Under the pieces are notes generated by a model. That model worked only from the letters and a program-made list of their open reading frames with translations. It searched no databases and was not told where the DNA came from. A stretch of 5,740 bases of DNA from assembly GCA_003096235.1 (NCBI GenBank), contig PIXT01000070.1, positions 1 through 5,740 of the forward strand. Reading direction: 5' to 3'. Each line of letters opens with the position of its first letter. Positions within the stretch are counted from its first letter, which is position 1. Shown here piece after piece: positions 1-4,657 of this stretch. This stretch comes from Candidatus Bathyarchaeum sp. (lineage in GTDB: Archaea > Thermoproteota > Bathyarchaeia > Bathyarchaeales > Bathyarchaeaceae). Made by a program: the position numbers and the translations under genes.

Positions 1-397
1 CAGAAACACTGACTTTTACGTCTGGCAAAACTTCTTTGAGTAACTGAAACATCGAGGGCGCAGCAATTGTGAATCGTCTGACGCCTGCTGAATGGAGTTT
101 GCGCAGGAGTTTAGCAGTTTCTTTTTTACCCTTGTCTGTGAACTCCAAATTTGCGGCACAGATGAAGTTTAGTGCGTAATTGAATTGGATATCGTTTTTG
201 TTAAGTGCTTCAATGTATTTTTGGAGGGTGCCTAAGTCTACTTGATGTAAAACTGAACTGATTCTGCCTGACCCGAAAAGTGACAGGTTCAGGGATCCGT
301 AGACTTCTTTTATGGGTATTTCCCATTGCTTGTTTTTTTGGGCGATTTGTTCAACCGTTGAAATTTTAAAATCAGTAGGAACTTTGAAAATTGGCAT
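1..397 (-). CDS. Peptidase U32-like TIM-barrel protein, N-terminal part (3' end cut by window edge)
   Basis: The reading frame is open from an ATG at 397 to the left edge, giving 132 codons with no stop. The start is well supported by an AGAGGAG Shine-Dalgarno six bases upstream. The visible protein begins MPIFKVPTDF. It has a GSGR segment at residues 42-45, FNYALN at 72-77 followed by C80 and N83, then a helix and the strand GVRRFTIAAP at 105-114, and a further strand near KVSVS at 128-132. This order matches the start of the U32 (COG0826-type) barrel, where an FNY-(L/A)-LN strand precedes a Cys/Asn segment. Family members include collagenase-like proteases and, more often, RNA- or cofactor-modifying proteins such as the tRNA and rRNA hydroxylation factors. 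The substrate cannot be named here, and the family's C-terminal cysteines lie outside the window. It follows the membrane protein gene on the same strand after a 107-base gap, so the two could be cotranscribed, although a possible promoter lies between them. The U32-like assignment rests on pattern recognition, not a search. Confidence 0.72.
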   Translation of the reverse strand, partial: MPIFKVPTDFKISTVEQIAQKNKQWEIPIKEVYGSLNLSLFGSGRISSVLHQVDLGTLQKYIEALNKNDIQFNYALNFICAANLEFTDKGKKETAKLLRKLHSAGVRRFTIAAPSMFQLLKEVLPDVKVSVS

Positions 398-403
398 CGA
401 AAA

Positions 404-410
404 CTCCTCT
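404..410 (-). promoter_or_regulatory. Shine-Dalgarno for the U32-like gene
   Basis: On the minus strand AGAGGAG lies six bases before the ATG at 397. It is the strongest ribosome binding site in the window and fixes that start codon. Confidence 0.75.
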
Positions 411-453
411 AAAAAACTAGATTGAACTACAAAAAAGTGAGGGCTAATAGTTC

Positions 454-460
454 TATTAAA
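454..460 (-). promoter_or_regulatory. Possible TATA box for the U32-like gene
   Basis: TTTAATA on the minus strand is preceded by the purine-rich AAAACG, a BRE-like context. An archaeal start about 25 bases downstream would fall near 432 and give a leader of roughly 35 bases containing the Shine-Dalgarno. Two T6 runs on the minus strand, at 431-436 and 411-416, fall in or near this leader and could also end the upstream transcript. The box is plausible but weak. Confidence 0.33.
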
Positions 461-504
461 CGTTTTCTTTTCTGCTTAACAAGCACTAGAGCAATACGGA
501 ATTC

Positions 505-1431
505 TTATGCCATCTTGTCTTGTTTTTGTCGACTGTAAAATATTAGCGGTAAACCAACCATTGGCAATGAGAGCATCCATAGGTCTAAGTCATGTCCAAG
601 TATCCATGCGTACCATTCATTCCATCCGCCGAAGAATATCCATGTTAAATAGTTCCAGAGAAAGAACATGCCAAGCGCTGTTATGATTGCGCCTACTTTT
701 CCAAGATTTAGTTCTGTCCAGTCTTGGATTCCAATTGATTTTTTGGAGAAATAAATCATATAGATAGCTAACGCAAGTAATCCAAATGAGGCCGTAGCAA
801 AGCTGATTAGGCTCTCAGGTGAAGTTAGAAGCCAATCCAATCCGTTGTCTAATACTGTTGTTATCCACATCCCAGTGTTGTTAAGCCATAAAGTTAAAAC
901 GTAGAATACACCTGCAATTAATGCCCACTTTATGGCTGCTTTAGCTGGCTTGGTTGGTCTTAGCTTGTAGGCGAGCAGAAACAGCGAGCCTGATATGCCA
1001 ATTGAACCTACCAAGCAGGGTAAACCCGTGTTTAGCAGAAAAACAATGTTGACGCCATCACTTGTTGGTAGAGATCCCCATATACCCGATGTTAACAGTC
1101 CAAGCCAATAAAGTCCTTCGAAGATAAGAATCGCTCTGAGCAGCTTGTATGTTGTTGATTTCGGCAGTCCTTTTTTAGCGAAATAGAGAATTGCTCCTGA
1201 AAAAGCAAGAATTCCGGCGATGAATCTGAAGATGAGAAACACGTAAGCTTGGATGTCGGTTATGAATATCCATGTTGCTGCGTCTGGATTGCTTGGGGCA
1301 AGATACTCCCATTCGCCGATCCATGTGAACATGAATGTTTGGTGTAGCGTAAATAGGAAGTACGTCACTGCAACTATTAATAAGCCCATTTTTAGTGGAG
1401 TGACAAACTTTGGGTCTGACAATATCGCCAA
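505..1431 (-). CDS. Unrecognised polytopic membrane protein, about 8 helices
   Basis: A 308-residue protein that I cannot assign to a named family. Hydrophobic segments at about residues 16-36, 58-84, 97-117, 127-155, 167-190, 205-228, 243-268 and 280-300 suggest eight membrane helices. The short basic loops (AKKGLPKS at 85-92, KLRPTKPAK near 156-164, SRQKQDK at the C-terminus) are probably cytoplasmic. It is rich in Trp and aromatic residues, for example FTWIGEWEYL at 35-44, and has an acidic HDLDLW motif in the last loop. No nucleotide-binding or catalytic motif is visible, so transporter, sensor and structural roles all remain open. The start is TTG at 1431, with an in-frame TGA two codons upstream, so the gene cannot begin earlier. 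A GAGG at 1433-1436 is one base from that TTG and ten bases from an in-frame TTG at 1422, so the second could be the true start. ATG at codon 15 has no ribosome binding site. A strong TATA box lies about 30 bases upstream. Confidence 0.8.
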   Translation of the reverse strand: MAILSDPKFVTPLKMGLLIVAVTYFLFTLHQTFMFTWIGEWEYLAPSNPDAATWIFITDIQAYVFLIFRFIAGILAFSGAILYFAKKGLPKSTTYKLLRAILIFEGLYWLGLLTSGIWGSLPTSDGVNIVFLLNTGLPCLVGSIGISGSLFLLAYKLRPTKPAKAAIKWALIAGVFYVLTLWLNNTGMWITTVLDNGLDWLLTSPESLISFATASFGLLALAIYMIYFSKKSIGIQDWTELNLGKVGAIITALGMFFLWNYLTWIFFGGWNEWYAWILGHDLDLWMLSLPMVGLPLIFYSRQKQDKMA

Positions 1432-1460
1432 GCCTCAATTGTATCTTTCAAGAGTTACTC

Positions 1461-1470
1461 TATATTATAC
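1461..1470 (-). promoter_or_regulatory. TATA box of the eight-helix membrane protein gene
   Basis: The minus strand reads GTATAATATA, preceded by the BRE-like CGCAA. Transcription starting about 25 bases downstream would begin near 1439. That is only about 8 bases before TTG 1431, or 17 before TTG 1422, giving a very short leader typical of archaea. It is the clearest TATA element in the window. Confidence 0.6.
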
Positions 1471-1503
1471 TTGCGGTCAAGTGTTTGCACGTTATGGTTA
1501 GCG

Positions 1504-1510
1504 TTAAATA
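1504..1510 (+). promoter_or_regulatory. TATA box of the small membrane protein gene
   Basis: TTAAATA lies on the plus strand after GCG. The predicted start about 25 bases downstream is near 1532, just before the GAGGG Shine-Dalgarno, leaving a leader of about 13 bases. The same GTTAAATA octamer occurs in the tRNA-Leu promoter, which supports it as the local TATA consensus. Confidence 0.5.
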
Positions 1511-1533
1511 CTCCCTATTCCTAAAATAATCTA

Positions 1534-1538
1534 GAGGG
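1534..1538 (+). promoter_or_regulatory. Shine-Dalgarno that selects the GTG start at 1545
   Basis: GAGGG sits six bases before the GTG at 1545. Another GTG at 1541 is out of frame and too close, so this site decides the start. Confidence 0.65.
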
Positions 1539-1544
1539 CTGTGC

Positions 1545-1775
1545 GTGAAGGCATCTAGTCAAGGCTTATCAAAACTTTTGTTTGCTGTGGAAGGTGTCGG
1601 CGCAGTTTTTATTGGCGTATTCTTAGCGGCCTATTTGGGTGGTTTATTTGTGGTTCCCCAGACAACTGTTTTCCATTCTGATCCAACTGTGAGACTTGTG
1701 TTGGCGATTTTGGGTGTTATATTGCTGGTGCTTGTGCTTGTTACAGTTATTGTGGCTATTTTGAAGAGGAAATAA
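1545..1775 (+). CDS. Small two-helix membrane protein, unknown function
   Basis: A 76-residue protein starting at GTG, backed by a GAGGG Shine-Dalgarno and an upstream TATA box, with a U-tract directly after its stop. It has a short polar N-terminus (MKASSQGLSK), a hydrophobic helix at about 11-36 holding one acidic residue (E16) and several glycines, a loop with HSDPTVR at 44-50, and a very hydrophobic helix rich in Val, Leu and Ile at about 50-72. It ends in KRK. By the positive-inside rule the short tails face the cytoplasm and the loop faces outside. I do not recognise a family. It is transcribed divergently from the eight-helix membrane protein gene and shares the 113-base region between them, so the two could be co-regulated. 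The promoter, ribosome binding site and terminator together argue that it is real despite its size. Confidence 0.72.
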   Translation: MKASSQGLSKLLFAVEGVGAVFIGVFLAAYLGGLFVVPQTTVFHSDPTVRLVLAILGVILLVLVLVTVIVAILKRK

Positions 1776-1781
1776 TTTTTT
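1776..1781 (+). terminator. U-tract terminator of the small membrane protein gene
   Basis: A T6 run begins at the base after the TAA stop with no obvious hairpin, as in archaeal U-tract termination. The following 97 bases up to the tRNA end hold no gene that I can support. Confidence 0.45.
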
Positions 1782-1853
1782 CCAACATTTCGCAAGTCTC
1801 CAAAGGCGCTATAGACCTTTTCTGGGTGATCCTTGTGAAATTGAGAAAGTTCC

Positions 1854-1859
1854 AAAAAA
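1854..1859 (-). terminator. U-tract terminator of tRNA-Leu
   Basis: On the minus strand a T6 run lies about 20 bases beyond the encoded CCA end of the tRNA. There is no hairpin. The position suits an archaeal tRNA 3' trailer. Confidence 0.4.
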
Positions 1860-1878
1860 GGTCTGTGAGTTTTATATG

Positions 1879-1966
1879 TGGTGCAGGGGGTGGGATTCGA
1901 ACCCACGAACGCCTACGCGATAGGGTCCTAAGCCCTACTCCGTTGACCTGGCTTGGAGACCCCTGC
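1879..1966 (-). tRNA. tRNA-Leu (anticodon UAG), CCA encoded
   Basis: A class II tRNA read directly from the minus strand. The acceptor stem GCAGGGG pairs fully with CCCCTGC (1960-1966 with 1883-1889), followed by discriminator A at 1882 and an encoded CCA at 1881-1879. The D-arm holds AGCCAGGTCAA. The anticodon arm is TAGGG-CTTAGGA-CCCTA, whose loop places UAG at positions 34-36, so it decodes CUA and probably other CUN leucine codons. A long variable arm of about 14 bases (TCGCGTAGGCGTTC) contains a short CGC/GCG stem. The T-arm is GTGGG-TTCGAAT-CCCAC. Long variable arm, A73 discriminator and anticodon all agree with leucine. No intron is present: the anticodon loop is the standard seven bases. 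It has its own TATA box upstream and a U-tract downstream, so it is probably a single-gene transcript. Confidence 0.97.
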
Positions 1967-2005
1967 ACGAGTTTGCAAAAAGAAGATAACAATCCCACTA
2001 ATATC

Positions 2006-2012
2006 TATTTAA
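2006..2012 (-). promoter_or_regulatory. TATA box of tRNA-Leu
   Basis: The minus strand reads TTAAATA, preceded by a G-rich TTTGGGG that could serve as BRE. Transcription about 25 bases downstream would start near 1984, leaving a 5' leader of about 18 bases for RNase P to remove. Confidence 0.55.
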
Positions 2013-2082
2013 CCCCAAAAAACAAAGAAACCACTTATTCAGTAACGGAATACTTTTCTGCCAAGGCAGCGTTTAACTCTTT

Positions 2083-3312
2083 ATGGTCTGGGATGGTTTC
2101 TTTCAATGGCTTGCCAGCTTAACATTATGGGATTTTATCCTCATCTTCTGGCTATTCATCCTCATCGACCTAACCCGCTCACTAGGCAAACCCCTATTCC
2201 TCATAATCCACGACCTCTACTGCAGCCGCAAATGCAGAAAAACCACGTTAATCTTCAAACCCAAAGTGTCAATAATAATTCCCGCCCACAACGAAGAAAA
2301 GTCCATCGTAAAATCCATCGAGTCAGCTATAAACGCCGATTACCCAAACAAGGAAATAATCGTTGTAGACGACGGCTCCAAAGACAAAACCGCTTTTCTA
2401 GCAAGCTTATACGAGTCTAACGGCGCAATCAAACTGGTACGTAGAGACTACTCAAGCGGCAGCAAAGCTGGTGCGTTAAACTATGGCATCCTCTTTGCCT
2501 CTGGAGATGTCTTGGTTACGGTGGATGCAGACACCCTTGTTGAACCCGACGGTATAAGCAAACTTGTTAACGAATTAGTTGACCCTGACGTCAGCGCAGT
2601 CTCGGGCAACGTGCGTATTCTCTGCGGCGACAGCGGTAAACGCAACCTACTAGTGCGTTTGCAAGAGTACGAGTACTTTTTGGCTTTCGAGTTGGGGCGC
2701 CGCTTCAGCTCGATTATTGGCACAATGATGATTATTTCAGGTGCTTTCGGCGCGTTTCGAACCCAAGAAATGAAGGCGCTGGGACAATACGACAAAGACA
2801 CCATAACTGAAGATTTCGATTTAACCTTGAAACTCAGGAAGCTGCGGAAAAAACTGATTTACAACAACAAAGCTATTTCGTGGACTTTTGCCCCTGACAC
2901 TTTGCGTAGCTGGCGCACTCAGCGGATACGATGGACTAAGGGGGAAGCTGAAACCCTATGGAAGCACAGAAACGTTTTCAAAATCAAAGGTTTTGACTTC
3001 ACATCTGTTGTCTCCACCTATGATATGCTATTTAGTGATGTGATTCTGCTTGTGTTAAGGTTTGCTTGGTTGGGAAGCCTGTTTTTTATTTTCTCCACCA
3101 ATATAATTTACGTGCTGATTTTCAGTTTCATAATGTACCTGATAATCGAATCCGTCGGCACAGGGTTAGCTGCGTTTCTTTCAAGAGACAAAGGCAACTT
3201 GAAGTACCTGATTTACGTGCCGATTATGGTTGTAGTTTACCGCCCCTACTACGCGGTGGTTCGGTTAATTGCTTACTTCAATTGGCTCTCTAAAAAGAAA
3301 ACTAACTGGTGA
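2083..3312 (+). CDS. Membrane-bound family 2 glycosyltransferase, processive type
   Basis: This 409-residue enzyme should transfer sugar from a nucleotide-sugar donor to a growing or lipid-linked glycan at the membrane. An N-terminal helix spans about residues 15-30. The GT-A domain follows, with VSIIIPAHNEE at 62-72, the donor-binding VVDDGS at 94-99, SGSKAGALN at 125-133, the metal-binding DADT at 148-151, the catalytic-base motif TED at 242-244, and QRIRW at 280-284, the Q-x-x-R-W signature of hyaluronan, chitin, cellulose and poly-N-acetylglucosamine synthases. Further helices lie at about 315-338, 341-364 and 373-397. All catalytic motifs are intact, and the length fits the family. The sugar and product cannot be read from the sequence. 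The ATG at 2083 is the only reasonable start. It has no Shine-Dalgarno and no convincing TATA box in the 116 bases between it and the tRNA, so translation may be leaderless. Its last 48 bases overlap the convergent KaiC-like gene. Confidence 0.92.
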   Translation: MVWDGFFQWLASLTLWDFILIFWLFILIDLTRSLGKPLFLIIHDLYCSRKCRKTTLIFKPKVSIIIPAHNEEKSIVKSIESAINADYPNKEIIVVDDGSKDKTAFLASLYESNGAIKLVRRDYSSGSKAGALNYGILFASGDVLVTVDADTLVEPDGISKLVNELVDPDVSAVSGNVRILCGDSGKRNLLVRLQEYEYFLAFELGRRFSSIIGTMMIISGAFGAFRTQEMKALGQYDKDTITEDFDLTLKLRKLRKKLIYNNKAISWTFAPDTLRSWRTQRIRWTKGEAETLWKHRNVFKIKGFDFTSVVSTYDMLFSDVILLVLRFAWLGSLFFIFSTNIIYVLIFSFIMYLIIESVGTGLAAFLSRDKGNLKYLIYVPIMVVVYRPYYAVVRLIAYFNWLSKKKTNW

Positions 3313-4581
3313 CTTCTCCTCAGTGTTGCTATGACTTTTTTGTTTACCTTGCTGTCTGCCTTTTTCAGTTAACTCGTAGCTGAAGAGTGTTTGGAGTTTA
3401 GCTTGGTTTAAGTCGAATTGTTCGTGGCATTCGGTGCAGATAAACACGATTTTAGGTGTCGAGAAGATATGGTTGTTTGTGCAGTGGTAGCCTGCTCCCA
3501 CCTTTCGGTAGTCTACCCCTATTTGTTTTAGCTCGGCATTACATTTGCCGCAGACAAGTTTTTCTTCGCGTGAAAACGCCGCTTCAAAGTCAACGTTGCC
3601 ACACTTGAAGTGCTCAATAATTTGACCTTTTTCAAGCAGTCTGCTTTGGCATTCAGGACACTGCAAATACAGCTCCATTGATTGAGCACCGCAACGGTTA
3701 CAGCTGACAGTTGAGCAGTAAGGCGTTTTTGAAACAATATTCTCCTCTTCTAGTGGTTTTATCTTTTCGGAAAAGCCCTTAATTGAGCCTACTTCGCTGA
3801 TTGAAGGTGTGAAAACGAGATTTGGCAGGATTTTTAGGTCTTTTGAATTAGCTAATGCTTCTGTGATGGGTACAGTTTTTTTCTCTGGCTCTGAGTCGGC
3901 AAAAGGTATTTTGAAGCTTACTTTGCCCTCATGGTCCATGGCTACTAGCAGCATGGTTTCTGGGATATCTTGGAAGTGGTTGATGAATAACGCTGACTCT
4001 TTGAACTGTAAGTTCCCGTCAGAGTTCGAAGCTATAGCTTCAAGCTCTGCCACAGGAGTGTGGGTTACCCCCATGTTTATGAGGTTAAATGCATGACCGA
4101 GCAGTTTTAGTCCACGCATGAACTCATAGGCTTCTTTCTCGTTCATGTTAAGCATCAGGGTAGATAAGGTGTCAATGATTATGAAACCATCTTTTATCCA
4201 ATCTAGGAAAGGACTTATGGTGTCAAGCAGCAGTCGAGGTTTGTATTCTAGGGTGCGCAGGGTAGACGTTTCAATTAGAGCTTTCTGGCTGTAAGTGAAG
4301 AAATCGATGAAAAATATTTCGTTTGCTTTATAGTCATTTATGTTTATACCGATACGTGTGAATTGCTTCCTAACTTCCACTGCTGGGCGGTCCAAACATA
4401 GAAAAATACCTTTACGACCGCTTTGCAATAAGTTATTGACTAGTTGGAATACAAAGTTTCTTTGAGTTTGTTGAAGTTGCCCACTGATACATATGCATGA
4501 AGCGTTGGTCAGACCGCCTTGCAGTGTTTTGTCGAGGTTTGGGAATCCAGTGGGTGCATGTTCCACGTTATAGTCAACCAA
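3265..4581 (-). CDS. KaiC/RadA-like protein with degenerate P-loop and C-terminal zinc domain (TackOD1-like)
   Basis: This 438-residue protein joins a single KaiC-type RecA-fold domain to a zinc-binding module. The start has the family signature PTGFPNLDKTLQGG at 10-23 (compare TG-x-x-x-LD-x-x-L-x-GG). The P-loop strand follows, but the expected GxxGxGK[ST] reads GQLQQTQR at 34-41, with Gln40 and Arg41 in place of Lys and Thr/Ser. A Walker B-like strand GFIIIDTLS at 132-140 is kept. A variable linker at about 220-288 leads to the C-terminal domain, where three four-ligand sites can be read: C294/C297 with C308/C311, H324/C327 with C344/C347, and C367/H371 with C382/C385. The layout and the GVDYRK segment (355-360) resemble the archaeal output domain TackOD1, a recall-based match. 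The role is probably signal sensing or regulation rather than ATP-driven work. The start is TTG at 4581, with an in-frame TAA seven codons upstream; GTG at codon 6 is the alternative. No Shine-Dalgarno is seen. The gene to its right is a paralogue. Confidence 0.85.
   Translation of the reverse strand: MVDYNVEHAPTGFPNLDKTLQGGLTNASCICISGQLQQTQRNFVFQLVNNLLQSGRKGIFLCLDRPAVEVRKQFTRIGININDYKANEIFFIDFFTYSQKALIETSTLRTLEYKPRLLLDTISPFLDWIKDGFIIIDTLSTLMLNMNEKEAYEFMRGLKLLGHAFNLINMGVTHTPVAELEAIASNSDGNLQFKESALFINHFQDIPETMLLVAMDHEGKVSFKIPFADSEPEKKTVPITEALANSKDLKILPNLVFTPSISEVGSIKGFSEKIKPLEEENIVSKTPYCSTVSCNRCGAQSMELYLQCPECQSRLLEKGQIIEHFKCGNVDFEAAFSREEKLVCGKCNAELKQIGVDYRKVGAGYHCTNNHIFSTPKIVFICTECHEQFDLNQAKLQTLFSYELTEKGRQQGKQKSHSNTEEKSPVSFLFREPIEVSN
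3336..3341 (+). terminator. Possible U-tract terminator of the glycosyltransferase gene
   Basis: T6 followed by GTTT lies 24 bases after the TGA stop on the plus strand, inside the convergent gene. T-rich sequence here could equally reflect Lys codons on the other strand, so this is tentative. Confidence 0.3.
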
Positions 4582-4601
4582 TACGGAGTATTCTGTGTCT
4601 T

Positions 4602-4609
4602 AAGATAAG
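4602..4609 (-). promoter_or_regulatory. Possible TATA-like box of the complete KaiC-like gene
   Basis: CTTATCTT on the minus strand is centred about 25 bases before TTG 4581, so transcription would begin at or next to the start codon. This agrees with the missing Shine-Dalgarno and suggests a leaderless mRNA. The match to the archaeal TATA consensus is only fair, and read-through from the upstream paralogue 76 bases away is an alternative. Confidence 0.3.
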
Positions 4610-4647
4610 CTTTGTTTATTTGTGGTAAAGATTAACAAAACAGCAAC

Positions 4648-4653
4648 AAAAAA
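4648..4653 (-). terminator. U-tract after the right-hand KaiC-like gene
   Basis: The minus strand just past the TAG stop is T-rich, with a T6 run within ten bases and TTTTG further on, and no hairpin. It could end the right-hand transcript before the paralogue begins. Confidence 0.4.
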
Positions 4654-4657
4654 CAAA

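Noticed and set aside
398..504. Additional small gene or RNA between the U32-like and membrane protein genes
   Set aside because: The 107 bases show only a ribosome binding site, a weak TATA-like box and T-runs. There is no supported frame or stable stem.
1631..1998. Minus-strand frames of 91 and 80 codons across the small gene and tRNA
   Set aside because: They run through tRNA-Leu or antisense to the two-helix protein, whose GTG start, Shine-Dalgarno and U-tract are all present on the plus strand.
1879..2082. tRNA-Leu as an integration site for a mobile element
   Set aside because: No integrase, no repeated tRNA 3' end within the window and no foreign-looking cargo. The flanking genes look native.
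1826..2122. Plus-strand reading frame containing GGGIRTHERLRDRVLSP
   Set aside because: It is the antisense translation of tRNA-Leu, a well-known source of false protein annotations. No ribosome binding site or promoter supports it.
2481..2804. Minus-strand frame of 107 codons inside the glycosyltransferase gene
   Set aside because: It is antisense to the conserved catalytic core, with no start signals. The Ser/Arg-rich composition is typical of a shadow frame.
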